This document shows, piece after piece, positions 13,400-24,500 of a DNA stretch of 64,000 bases. A program made the translations under genes and the position numbers. Each line of letters opens with the position of its first letter. The first letter of the stretch is position 1. The notes beneath the pieces were generated by a model that worked only from the letters and a program-made list of their open reading frames with translations, searched no databases and was not told the origin of the DNA. The DNA is from Papaver somniferum (lineage: Eukaryota; Streptophyta; Magnoliopsida; Ranunculales; Papaveraceae), in contig NC_039359.1 in the NCBI RefSeq assembly GCF_003573695.1, positions 73,479,292 to 73,543,291 on the forward strand, written 5' to 3'.

Positions 13400-14445
13400 T
13401 AACCCAACACTTGTCGATAACGTGACCTGTTTGCTTGCAATGGGTGTAATTAAAACCTTCCTTGTCACTATACTTTCCTTCTTCTTTGCTCATTTCACCT
13501 CCTTTTACAGTGGTACCTCCAGATTTTCCCTTAGTATTACCCCTTGAATCAGATTTCTTAAGCCTACCTTCAATAGCATTAGATTTATACTTGCTTCAGC
13601 AATAGTGTCCACTGAAAACATCTTCAACTCCTTCCGTATATACTCATGGAACCCGTAAATATACTTCATATAGATAGTATGCTCTTCCAAGTATAAATCC
13701 AAAACCATAGCTTGATTCTGAAATTCCAAAGTATACGGTTTGGTTGTATGATTGCTTCAAGTTGTACCACTTGAACCATCTCTCCTCAAGGTAGCCAACC
13801 GGATAAAATTGTTTCCTTACAAATTCCTTGAATCTTTTCCATGAAAATACTCCCTTACCTTGGTTTTGTCTTTGATAAGCTTTCCAACAGGTTAGAACAT
13901 GCTTTTGTAGTTTCAATATCGCGAAAGAAATCTTATCCTTTGAACCATATTCAAAGAAATAAAAATACGTCTCTAGATGTTCAATCCAATCATCCAATTT
14001 ATCAACGTCGACACTTCCATCATAAAGTGGAATATCAACACGAAAATCAATTTTCAGATTCTTACCATGAAGTTTAGTCGAAGTAGGACTTTTGAGAAAC
14101 TCGCTTTTCTTTTTTTCGTCCTCATCTTCTTCCTCTTCTTCTTCTGAATCGTCTTCTTCCGAATCATCTTTTTTCGAAGCTTCAAGTGAAGGTGTAATCT
14201 TTTTCTTCGTCTTCGACTTGGGTGTATGAGAACGAATTCATTCACTCAGCTCCTGTGGGGTAACTTGAATTGACTTCATGTCTGTTTGCAGCGTGGCCAC
14301 CTTTTATTCCATAGTTTATGGTTCGCCTTCCTTAGGATCATCATCTAACTTTGTCATCCTTGATCCCCTTGTTTTCTTAACGTCTTCTAGCTTCTCGAGT
14401 ACCTCACCAATCTTTATGTAGAGAGATCTAGTGAAAACCATAAAC
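13400..14445 (-). pseudogene. Ty3/gypsy gag, broken
   Basis: Gag forms the retrotransposon particle and binds its RNA. The minus strand shows an acidic, lysine-rich stretch (about 14245-14090), then a retrotransposon gag domain with FSWKRFKEFVRKQFYP and LEERWFKWYNLKQSYNQTV (about 13870-13730), then a zinc-knuckle-like HCKQTGHVIDKCW region near 13440-13400. Frames are shifted near 14090, 13740 and 13600, and stops occur near 14320-14250. The start is probably the methionine near 14440, about 50 bases inside the LTR, but this cannot be fixed. Confidence 0.8.
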
Positions 14446-14471
14446 CACAGGGATCTACCCTAGAAACTAAC

Positions 14472-14490
14472 CTTGCTCCTGATACCAACT
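14472..14490 (-). other. Primer-binding site of the gypsy element (initiator-Met tRNA type)
   Basis: Immediately inside the 5' LTR the minus strand reads TTGGTATCAGGAGCAAGG, close to the TGGTATCAGAGC class that pairs with the 3' end of plant initiator methionine tRNA. One inserted G distinguishes it from the common form. Confidence 0.8.
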
Positions 14491-14983
14491 TGATACATAT
14501 GATCTCTATACCTTGATAACTATTACTATAAAGGCGGAATTCAGAATAATAATAGACGAGAAACTTAGAAAACGAACACAAGTAGTAATTCGAAGAAAAT
14601 ATCTTCTCTAGATTATGAACAAGAAAACGATTACAATTGTCTCTTTGTTACGCTCACAATCTTCTCTAAATAGTGGATTAACTTTAAACTGTTTGCTAAG
14701 CTTGCACAAGTATCGTTCCAAGATTTCTCTAGGTTTTCTGTAACTAGTATCCGTGTCCTTATCTTTTATCCAAAGCCCTCTATTTATAGCCTTCATCATA
14801 CTTAGTCGACCAAGGACTTCTATTAGGAATTTATTTCCTAAACTAAGAGTATTTACTAAAACAAAACTCTTCCCTAACTAGGAATCTGCCTAAACAAGGA
14901 TTCCTGCCTAGAATATGATTCTTCCCTCAACTTAGCTTGAGGTTGACTAAGTTCCCTAAAAGAGTACGGATACACCTGTATCA
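14491..14983 (-). repeat. 5' LTR of the gypsy element
   Basis: This is a direct repeat of 9365-9858. On the minus strand it starts TGATACAGGTG and ends ATATGTATCA. It carries the primer-binding site on its inner side and the TSD ACAAA (14984-14988) on its outer side. Confidence 0.93.
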
Positions 14984-14988
14984 ACAAA

Positions 14989-15300
14989 CATGGGAAACCT
15001 TCAAACACAGAACCTGGTAGGAGGACTTCACACATCTCAAAAATCCCCACTCATTATTCATTTATATATGCTGACGTCCTCCTCATCACTTATAAATCCT
15101 CAAACTACTTCAGCGGCAGCCACACTGCAAAACTCGCACCTTCAACTTGAGCTGTAAAACTACTTCAGCGGGATATATGCCGACGGCCTCCTCATCACTT
15201 ATAAAGCCTCAAACTACTTCAGCGGCAGCCACACTGCAAAACCCGCACTTTCAACTTGAGCTGTCAAACTACTTCAGCGGTTAAACTACAATTACCTTCA
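14989..15300 (+). pseudogene. LINE reverse transcriptase fragment, 3' continuation, with duplicated YADD region
   Basis: After the gypsy TSD the LINE frame resumes: NMGNLQTQNLVGGLHTSQ, then, after a frameshift, a YADVLLITYKSSN stretch where the family has the catalytic YADD/FADD box (about 15066-15105). A 109-bp segment is repeated in tandem (starts at about 15070 and 15179), so a second degenerate box, YADGLLITYKASN, follows. One catalytic aspartate is replaced in both. This confirms that the gypsy element inserted inside the LINE gene. Confidence 0.7.
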
Positions 15301-15365
15301 AATGCAACCTTCAAGTGCACCTCCAACTCGAGTGGTCAAACTACTTTAACGGCAGCCACACTGCA

Positions 15366-16070
15366 AGACCGACTAAACAGGCTAACCACGCATGGCTAAC
15401 TACTACCGATTCCAAACTACATATTTTGTGCGCTTTGTTCAGTGGTCTGTTGTGTTGTGTTATGATATAAGAAGCAGTGCAAACTTTGAGATATATCCGA
15501 TGTGGGACTAAACTCTTAAGTGTAAAACTATCACTCTCTTAAGTGTAAAACTATAATTCAGTAGTTAAAGCTTTTTTTCTCTCCAAGGTCACTAGTTCAA
15601 TTCCTCATAATATCATTTTTTTAAAAGAAAAGGAAAACATTTATCTCCTGCCAATTTATTTCATTGTAAGTAATGTTATATTTCAGTATATATATATTAA
15701 GCCTTTAAGCCTCAAACTACTTCAGTGCCAGTCACACTGCAATTACCTTCAAGATTAGCGGCAACCACACTGCAAGACCGACTGAAACAGGCGAATAACC
15801 ACGCATGGCTAACTACTACTGAGTCCAAACTACATATTTTGTGCGCTTGGTTCAGTGGTCTGTTGTGTTGTGTTATGATATAAGAAGCAGTACAAACTTT
15901 GAGATATATGTGATGTGGGACTAAAATCCTAAGTTTAAAACTATCACTTAGTAGTTAAATATCTTTTTCTCTCCAAGGTCACTAGTTCAATTCCTCATAC
16001 TATCATTCTTTTAGAAGAAAAGGAAAGAATTCATCTCCTGCCAATTTATTACATTATAAGTAAGGCTATC
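15366..16070 (+). repeat. Two tandem copies of a ~413-bp segment
   Basis: The segment starting GACCGACTAAACAGG (15366) recurs at 15779, and ATATTTTGTGCGCTT recurs at 15421 and 15834 (offset 413). Each copy contains a TGTTGTGTTGTGTTATG stretch, GATGTGGGACTAAA, and a tRNA-box-B-like phrase CTAGTTCAATTCCTCA (near 15590 and 15988). The role is unknown; it may be the 3' tail of the LINE or a separate SINE-like repeat. Confidence 0.7.
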
Positions 16071-16237
16071 TTTCACTATCATCCTTGATAGAGTGAATTT
16101 GGGGTCGTATTATGTCAAAAAAGTAAAATTGTAGGAAGAGAGAATGATAAATCCAACATAGTAAGCTTGTCATCGTCATCATCTTCAGTATATTTTAATC
16201 AATATGAAAAGGTTTTATTGATCGAAAAAAACATGAA

Positions 16238-16441
16238 AAGGTTTCCATCATATCCATAGTAGGTATGGGGGGACTTGAGATAACAACTCTAGCTCAATCA
16301 ATTTACAAAGAGAACTCAGAAGAAAAGCACTTCAACATAAAAATGTGGGTTTGTGTCTCTGATGACTTCGATATCTACAAAATATTACTAAACATTATGT
16401 AGTCCATTACTAATTTCTAAAACATTGATGTGTTTGTAAAT
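16238..16441 (+). pseudogene. NB-ARC (NLR resistance gene) pseudogene, piece 1: P-loop region
   Basis: The translation reads KVSIISIVGMGGL followed by TTLAQSIYKENSEEKHFN and MWVCVSDDFDIYKILLNIM. This is the P-loop and RNBS-A region of a plant CC-type NB-ARC ATPase, an immune receptor switch. The glycine-lysine pair that binds nucleotide phosphate in GMGGLGKTT is replaced by E-I here, and a TAG stop follows LLNIM. The reading stops at the MULE end (16442) and resumes at 29350 with the kinase-2 region, then again after the copia element at 35053. This is a long-dead gene. Confidence 0.88.
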
Positions 16442-16556
16442 AGGGTTAAGAGGCAAAATGCCCCAATTTCGACCATCACCTTGTCAAAATGCCCCGAACG
16501 TTAAAACATAAGTCAAAATGCCCCAAAACCTTACTTTTAACGTTAGAGAGATATAT
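16442..16556 (+). repeat. MULE left terminal inverted repeat
   Basis: It contains three spaced repeats of AAAATGCCCC and pairs with 29233-29347 in reverse complement. Weaker similarity (for example GGTGACACGTGT) extends further inward on both sides. Confidence 0.88.
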
Positions 16557-16619
16557 CGGGGCATATTGACTACTCAACACCAATGCTAAATTTCAATTTT
16601 ACCCTTGCTAATAATTTAT

Positions 16620-16850
16620 GGTGACACGTGTTTATATCCTATGGAATCCAGATCACGAAGAAAATTAACGGACAGATGGGAACATTGGACACGTGTCAGA
16701 ACCTTATTTTCCCACGTGTGTATGACGAAACTACAAAGTTTATCCTTTGATGACTCATATATTGGTGCCACGTGGTTTGATATAAAACAGACACGTGTCA
16801 TTTTAGTACACGGTGTCTTTTTGGTGCACGTGTGAACCCGTACGTGTGTT
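16620..16850. promoter_or_regulatory. Cluster of seven ACGTG (G-box/ABRE-like) motifs in the MULE end
   Basis: ACGTG cores are seen near 16626, 16691, 16713, 16770, 16793, 16828 and 16842, several inside the palindrome GACACGTGTC. In plants such sites bind bZIP and bHLH factors. They lie between the left inverted repeat and the start of the transposase leader. A promoter role is inferred from position only. Confidence 0.5.
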
Positions 16851-17479
16851 GCTAATGTCTTATCCTTCTCTTCATAGAGTTTCATCCACAGAAACTCAAA
16901 ACCTGAAAGAGAAAGTTATCCAGAGAGAGAGACGGATTTCGAGAGGGAGGGAGAATACTGAATTGAACTTAGAAGATCGAGAGAGATAGGTCGAGAGGTT
17001 GACAGATCGAGAGAGATAGGTCGACAGAGAGACAAATCGAGATAGTTTGCTGATATTTAATGGAGTGAAGAACTGAACTGTAAAATTTACTGAAAAAGGT
17101 AAGTAATCTAAATTATTAATTGTTTTTTGACTTATGTTGATCATTATTTAGACTTAGTATTTAGTATTTCCAGTAATCGTTGCTTTGAATCTATGTTTAA
17201 AAAATTTAGGGTTTATAAAATTGAGAATTTCAATTTCTGATTTTTTTTTTCCGTCTAACGGATTTATAACTGATTAGGGTTATATTGTTCTGTGGTTCTG
17301 AATCTATGTTTATAGAATTAGGCTTTATGAAATTGAGAATTTCATTTTCTGAGATTAGGGTTTGGATATGCCAAAATTCTGTATTAGGGTTTATAAAGTG
17401 TTGCTGCTATTTTTATTTTATTTTTATTTGTAATCTTGATCATGATTATTGATCTGTTTTTTTTCTTCAATGTTTCAGA

Positions 17480-20400
17480 ATGGCTATTGAAGATAGGGAT
17501 TTCTGGATAACTGATATAGGTCGGATATATAAGGACATGTATTTTTATGATTGTAAAGCTGGTACATGTGGAGAAAAATTCATGGCTATGATAAAGGAAA
17601 GGATGGTAAATGAACAGGGTATGGATCCTACACTTGAGTTGTTTTTATTTAGTGATAATGATGGGAATGCATGGGATAAGTGTGAATCAGAAGATATGTT
17701 TCATTTATTCTGGAAAAGTGAGAAACCAAATAAAAGCAATTTTGTAAGATTGTGGATTGATCCAATTATTCCTACAACAGTAGAATGGGGTTTTTGTTGT
17801 GATACTGCTAGTGCTAGTGGGATGAGTTGTATGACTGAGGTGATAAGTCCAGTGAAGAAGAAATTAGTGAGTAAAAGGGTTGAGGTTAGGAGGAGTCCAA
17901 GACTTAATAAACAGGATAACAACCATGTTAAGAAGCCTGATATGAGACCAACAAGACTTGATTTTGTGCATGAAGAGCAAGATGTTCCAACAAAAGCATC
18001 CGTTGCAGACAACCAAGAACATGGGTATGGAGATATTCCAACACATGCATCTGTTACAGACAACCAAGAACAGGGGTATGAAGATGACCAGGTGAATTTG
18101 CCTAATGTACATACAGATGACTGTCATACTGATGATAGGCCTGAGTTTCTGTTTAAGATGCAGAGGAGGGTGAAGATGAAAGTGAAGCTAATAGTGAAGA
18201 TGAAAGTGAAGAGGAAGAAACACAAGAAAAGTTCATTTATGAAGATTGGGTTTCTATGTGCGCTAGAGGTATAGATGTTGGTAATGAGCCTGATGATTGT
18301 AATGAAGATTTCAATCAAGGTGGTTATTATGAAGAGAAGAATGCACTAGTAAATGAAACTTCACATGATTTTTTTCCCATATATGATGTCACCCAAGAGG
18401 ATGAAACTAAGTGGAAACTAGACTTTGGACAACATTTAAATGAACAAGAAAGACTGGAAATGATAAATGAAAACATTCCTGAAATTGAACCTGGGGAAAT
18501 AAGTTCTGGTATGGCTTTTGGATCCATAGAAGCTTATAGAGATCATTTAAGGGAATATTCAGTGTTGAAACATAGGGATTTTAAAGTGAAGAAGGGAGAT
18601 AGGACTAGAAATTATGCATATTTTGTGAACAAGTGTTCCCAAGGATGTGAATGGAAAGTGAACGCAAGACTGTGTCCAAAGGAAGGAACAATCACAGTAA
18701 GAGATTGAAACATGAAACACACCTGTAAAAATCTGAATGCAAACCACAACAGAAAATGCAATGCCAAATTTGTAGCTAAGTATTTGTTGAAGACTATGGA
18801 TGTGGGTTCACCAGTGGACAAGGAAGAGCATATAGCCAAGAAGATCATTAGTCCCAAGTTGCAAACTGACATACCGTATTGGGTTGCCGATGATGCAAGA
18901 GTATGTTTCTAATGCTTGTCTAAGTTTTTTTTTTGTTAGTTTAACTTGTTGTATATGTGAAATGTTAATATTTGGTTTGTTTATGTACACAGAAATTGGT
19001 TTTAGCAGAGTTGAAGTGAACTTTTGAGAGTTCTTACACAAAAGCACCACAACTGGTCATAGCTGCTACTTCTTTGAACCCAAACAGCATAGGACATTTC
19101 AGTTGGACCAAAGAGGGTGAAGATAACAGATTTGAGTCTATCATTTTAGCCTATGATGCACAAATAAAGGGTTTTTTGAATGGTTGTAGAAAGTTAATTG
19201 GCTTAGATGGATCTCACCTAAATGGTAAGCTAGGTAGGTGCAATGCTTGCATCCACTGGTATAGATGGTCAGAATGGGGTATATCCAATTTGTGTGATGT
19301 TTACTACAAGTGAACTGAAGAAAACTGGTTCCTGATGTTGAAAGAATTGAGGAAAAGGATTCCAGATATGGATGGACTTACCTTTATTTCTGACAGAATG
19401 AAGGGCATACTTGAATCAGTTAAAAGGTTGTTTCCCTTGGAAAATCATAGATATTGCCTAAGGTAAATGCATTTTGTCTTTTTATTTCCTTATCCATACA
19501 TTTGTAATTGTATCTCTGTTAATGTTTGGCTTGTTTTATTTTCAGGCATCTTTATTTGAATTTCATGACCAAGGGATTCAGGAATCCAAGACTAACATAC
19601 CTTCTTTGGCAGGCTGCCAAGGCATACAAGTATAAACACTGGGAGGTAATGTCTGAATGATGTTTCAATATAATGAATGAATTGGCATATTTCAATAATA
19701 ATAAATAAATTGTCATGTTTTTAGTTAAATGATTTAACTTACATACTCTACATATTTTCTAGGAGGCCATGCAAGAAATGGCAGGGATAGATCCCAAAGC
19801 ATACCGGTACCTGATTGATGCAGAGCCAAAGTCTTGGGAAAGATCATGGTTTCCTCATGATGTTGTTTGTGAACACATCTACTCCAATTTTTCAGAAAGT
19901 TTTAATAACATGTCCCTCAAGATCAGAGACAAGCCTCTCACTCAGATGGTTGATATGTACACACACATGGTGATGGTGTTGTTTTCAAAAAGAAGAAAGC
20001 TTGTTTCAACTTGGCAATTGGGTGATATTGTTCCTGCTGGAAAGGATATCATTGAGGTGATGTCCAATCTTAGAGGTAACAATGAGTGTGATCCTTCTGA
20101 AGAGCTGAAAGTGTATGAGGTGATCAACAAAGCTACTAACAAAGGTTTTGTGGTAAAAGTAGAAAAACAAACTTGTACATGTAGACAGTGGCAGTTGAGG
20201 CAGTTCCCTTGCCTACACGCTGTAAAAGCCTTATTCCCTTTGAATCCTGATTGGGCCCAATAAGTAAATTTACATCAATAATGTTGTTGTGGTTTGCTTG
20301 TTTAAATTGAATACTGTTTTACACCTAAATATGGTTATGCAGTTAATGAATGATGATCATTGCATCAATAATGTGTAGGTACTGCAGTAAATACTACACT

Positions 20401-21165
20401 GTGGACTACTATAGGACCACCTACTCATGGTCAATAACCCTATTCGAAGACATTGATGAGTATGAAAATAAGGTTTGTCTAGATCTCAAATGCTTTAACT
20501 TTTTCCATTGTCTGATATTTTTGTTTTCAGAATCTTTTCATTGAAAGATGTTATCTACTTTTGTCATTTTACTTTATTGTATCATTATTTTTTTCATTAT
20601 TCTCTAGATCTGTGCATTTAAAATATACCAACTCTAAATTTCTTTTTTTTTTGCAGACTGGTATCAACATTATACATCCACACAGATTGAGAGATAAGGG
20701 AAGACCTTGTGTCAAACTAAAGAAGTCTTGGTATAAGAAGAAAAAGCCGCGCAAAAGAGTAACAAAGTGCAGTGTATGTAAAGGTCTTGATCATAACATC
20801 CTTACCTGTCAAAGTCCTCCAGTTGGGTCTAACCCCAAGAAGAAAGGAGTTAGAATGGAGTGTTCTGTTAATGGGGATGAGTTTTGTGTTACTGCTCCAC
20901 CAACAAAGAAGATGAGGAAGGCCTTGTCTGCACCAAATACTGCATCAACATCTACATCAAAGAAAGCAACAACATCTGCATCAAAGAAATCAGCTGAGGT
21001 ACCACCATTGTCAAAGGGCAAAGCAGCTGCTACTACACTATCTACTTCTTCATCTGGTTCCCAGAAAAAGGATAAGACAACTGCACCATCCTCCTCCACT
21101 GCACTCAAAAGGAAGGTAACACATCCATCTACTTCTTCTACACCTTCATCTGCCTGTTTTAACTA
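17480..21165 (+). pseudogene. mudrA-like MULE transposase, multi-exon, inactivated
   Basis: The transposase cuts and joins MULE ends. A 5'-UTR intron (17099-17478, GTAAGT...TTTCAG) precedes the start at 17480. In order: an N-terminal domain (MAIEDRDFWITDIGRIYKD) as in plant MULE proteins; a charged linker with a frameshift near 18165; the MuDR DNA-binding domain (GMAFGSIEAYRDHLREYS, about 18510-18900) with an in-frame TGA at 18706; a DDE domain (LIGLDGSHLNGK, LTFISDRMKG, HRYCLR, 19185-19460) with frameshifts near 19230-19300 and stops near 19018 and 19313; a SWIM zinc finger (CTCRQW...PCLHAVKAL, 20175-20230); and a C-terminal exon (20658-21165) with a CSVCKGLDHNILTC zinc knuckle and an S/T/K-rich tail. 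Introns at about 18903-19000, 19462-19545, 19647-19762, about 20265-20378 and 20472-20657 have GT-AG borders. A non-functional copy. Confidence 0.88.
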
Positions 21166-21179
21166 GACTTATCATGGTA

Positions 21180-21530
21180 CTTTTAATATTTCTAGCCAAA
21201 AAATCAACATTTCTGAACCACCATCAAAAAGGGTTAGAAAGCCTAACTCAAAATATCAGTAATATCAGAAATGTTGGTTCATGTTTTCCCTTATTTCTTT
21301 TAGCATTTCTTTGAACAATTGAAAGTTTGTAATGGCAGACATACTAGTAGTCAATTTATGTTTTAAGAGTCATGACAGTATTTTATTTATGAATCTATGG
21401 TTTTTAAAGTATGGAGACAGTGATGCTTTTATTTGTTAATCTAGGTTATTTCATTTAAAATACTCATAACTGCAAACTAACATCACATTGAGAAATACTT
21501 CCAATCTGTTACTTAACTTTGTTGACATGA
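21180..21530. other. Spacer between the two convergent MULE genes
   Basis: AT-rich, with no coding signal. It would hold the 3' ends of the plus-strand transposase transcript and of the minus-strand zinc-finger gene. Confidence 0.5.
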
Positions 21531-21531
21531 G

Positions 21532-24500
21532 TTAACTTCTAATTATGCACTTTATCTTCACTTTATCTTTAACTTGTGCACAAATTTGATCTTCAGAATT
21601 GTACAGTTGCTTTTGTTTTTCCACAAAGATTGCATCAGAAACCCATTGGAAATCTTCACACTTTTGACATTTTAGGTACCCAATACCATAATTCCATGAT
21701 GTCTGAGCTATGTTTAACATCCTCACCTTAGTTGAATGGCATTTGGGGTTGATAGAAGGAGTCTGTGACCAAGGACAGTCAGCAAATCTGTGATCACCAG
21801 CACAAGCATCACAACCTCCCTTGTACTGAGGTTCCATGGATTTTCCTGCATCAGTAGCTCCATTACAAGGAACTAGTTTACACCATGAGTAAATCCAAGG
21901 ACGATCCATGGGTTCATGATATTTTTCTCTACACATTTCACATTCCTGCATTTTGATTAACTATAAATTAAAATTATTACTATGCTACAAATTCTAGTGA
22001 TGCCACTACGGGAAAAATCATCATTGACGACACAAGATAAGAGTTGCAGTACCCCCACGACAACTCCATTTCATGCATTGTGGAACGGGGGTATTGTAAA
22101 AAGTCCAAGTTTTTCTACAATGGTTGACAAGTGTTGTAAAGGGTGATGTGATTCATGGTTCGACAATAGTTTGTCAATGTTGTGATTCTCTTTCGATTTT
22201 TTTTGATAACCTAACACAACTCTTGCTTGTATTGTAGAAAAATCGTGGACAACATAAGTAGAATATTGTAGAAACATATGCAACAACAATTACCAGTATT
22301 ATGAATAATATTTGCACAACACTTGTATGAATTGTCGAACTATCTTGGACAACACAAACTTATGTTGTAAAGTAACTGTTTCGTAGTCGAAAATTGGAAT
22401 ACAACATCGATTAGTATTGTGAATACTACTATCATTACACTTCCTAGAGTTGTACAACTATACTGAACAACTCCTACTTATGTTGCAAGATTTTTTTTTA
22501 GAATACCCTTAACAGTTGTAATATTTGAAGTAACAACTTCTGTTTTCTGTAAATGAATGTGTAACTACAACTTTTATTAGAAATTGTGTGCATAAAACTA
22601 TTTTGAAAAAAAAAATTATATCTGAAACTAGATTGCCGAAAGTATTTCACATTCACATTAACCTGCCAGTGCAATACACTTACATTCATTCAAGTTAACC
22701 TACTAGTGTTAACCACATACATTCAAAAAAATGGCAGTGATACAAAAGTTAAGTTTTCTAAACACACTCCAAAAAGATTATGAAGATGTCTATGGGAACA
22801 CTAATCGATCCTTGGGCCATGTAATAAAACTTCCGACAGCATTACTAACATACTTGAACTCTGAAGTTGGCATGTAGACATAAGCATCATCCACATGAGC
22901 AGTAATCACACACTGTATGCCAGATCATAATGAATCTGGAAACCGCATCCCATTCAAGTTACTATCATTTGTGGGGGAACTGCCATTTCTATTTCGGCAG
23001 GAGCCATCATGAAGGCCTGACGAAGTCTTCTTCAACCTTAGGTTGGTGGATGGTAACATCAGGCAATGGAGTCATTGGATCATTCTTTCCTTTAGGATCC
23101 TAATCCAACATGTTCTTGACCTTGATGCCAATAACACCTTGCTCAACAAAACAAACAACAATGAACTTTAAGTTAGAAGATGAACGGAATTTCCAGAAAT
23201 AAAGAAAATATAACTCGGCACACAACAAAAGAAGTAAAACAGAAGAAAAAAAGGCGCTCTTTATAGGTGCAATAGGGTCCATCTTTTGGCAGTACAATAT
23301 AAAATACTCCTGGGGTTATCTGCAAAAATATAGCTTTAACATTTCAAAACCAAGTCGGTAAATCAACTTCAAACACAAAGCACAAGAACCCGTAAATTAA
23401 ATTTAGACTAAATCCCACAAAGCACAAATAACCAATAGCAAGATGAATGAAGCGTCCATACCGAGTCTGAATAAGTATGACGATATCGATTTTCTGAAGC
23501 AAATATCTTCAGCACAAAAACCCACCTTGCAATCTGGCATCCCTAGTAGGGAAACCCTTAAATCCCCACATTAATGGGTCTTTTCCCTGTAAACAAAATC
23601 AACAAAAACTAGTCAACACCAAAATCAGATAACACAGATACACAAATTTTAAGTGGCAGAAAAACCCTAAATCAAAAAATTAACAAAATTCAATAATCAT
23701 GGATGGAACCATATCATAAATCATACTAGTTCCAAAGTTGAACAAAACAAAAACAAAGAAGAGATCATTATGATTACCTCCTCTGTAGAAGTTATCTAGA
23801 CTTCATACCTGAATCACCATAAACAGAAAAAAAAAATGAGTGACTAGAGGCACCACAAATTTTATCAAATGAACCAACATTAGAAACAAAGATGAGACAA
23901 CTGATAAACATAAATGGAACAACTAATAAAAAACAGATTCATTTGAAAGAATTCTTGTCAAACAAACGCATTTTAAAACCTTCAATTTATAAAATCAAAC
24001 TACTCACTGTAATTGCAATAGGTTGTCGGACAAGTACATCTTTGAACCTTTTGGCAGTAACATCTTAGCAAGGAACCTACATAGGAAGTCTATCACAGAA
24101 TGAGAGAAAATAACGGAAATAAAGAAAATGTCTCAGCTTCATTGCTCAATGTCGGTACCAATTTCAGCTTTACCTCAAACACATTGTCGCAGCCATTGTA
24201 ACAACCGGCATCTGCAATTGCTCTACAACTTCATCTATGCATACCACTGCAATACATTCATTCATACAGTTCCAATTTCATATCAAGTCAATCACCAGCT
24301 CAAGCTCAGCTTACAAGCCTAGCCTGCAATCATCACAAAAAGAAACCCATATAAACTTGATAAGTGATATCATTCAAAATCCTCCTCTGAGAAATTACAG
24401 AACTCAAAAGTGACTCCAATTTAGAAACCCATCCAATTCAAGCTATTATACCTACCATTTGAGCTGGCATTTCGATTTCGGTAGGAGCCACCATTGAAGG

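Larger units (their letters stand above)
9365..14983 (-). mobile_element. Full-length, decayed Ty3/gypsy LTR retrotransposon
   Basis: The element is 5.6 kb long with two LTRs of 494 and 493 bp that start TGATAC and end GTATCA or GCATCA. It has a 5-bp TSD, a primer-binding site beside the right LTR and a purine-rich tract beside the left LTR. Gag, protease, reverse transcriptase, RNase H and integrase follow each other on the minus strand in the gypsy order. By eye the LTRs differ at about 33 positions plus one indel (6-7%), so the insertion is old. All reading frames carry stops or shifts. It sits inside a LINE reverse transcriptase pseudogene. Confidence 0.95.

Noticed and set aside
20809..21108. 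Minus-strand open frame over the transposase tail
   Set aside because: It is the complement of the low-complexity S/T/K-rich C-terminus of the MULE transposase and has no independent support.
24128..24322. Cysteine/histidine-rich ORF inside the CACTA
   Set aside because: No recognisable domain spacing and no codon or splice support; treated as chance.
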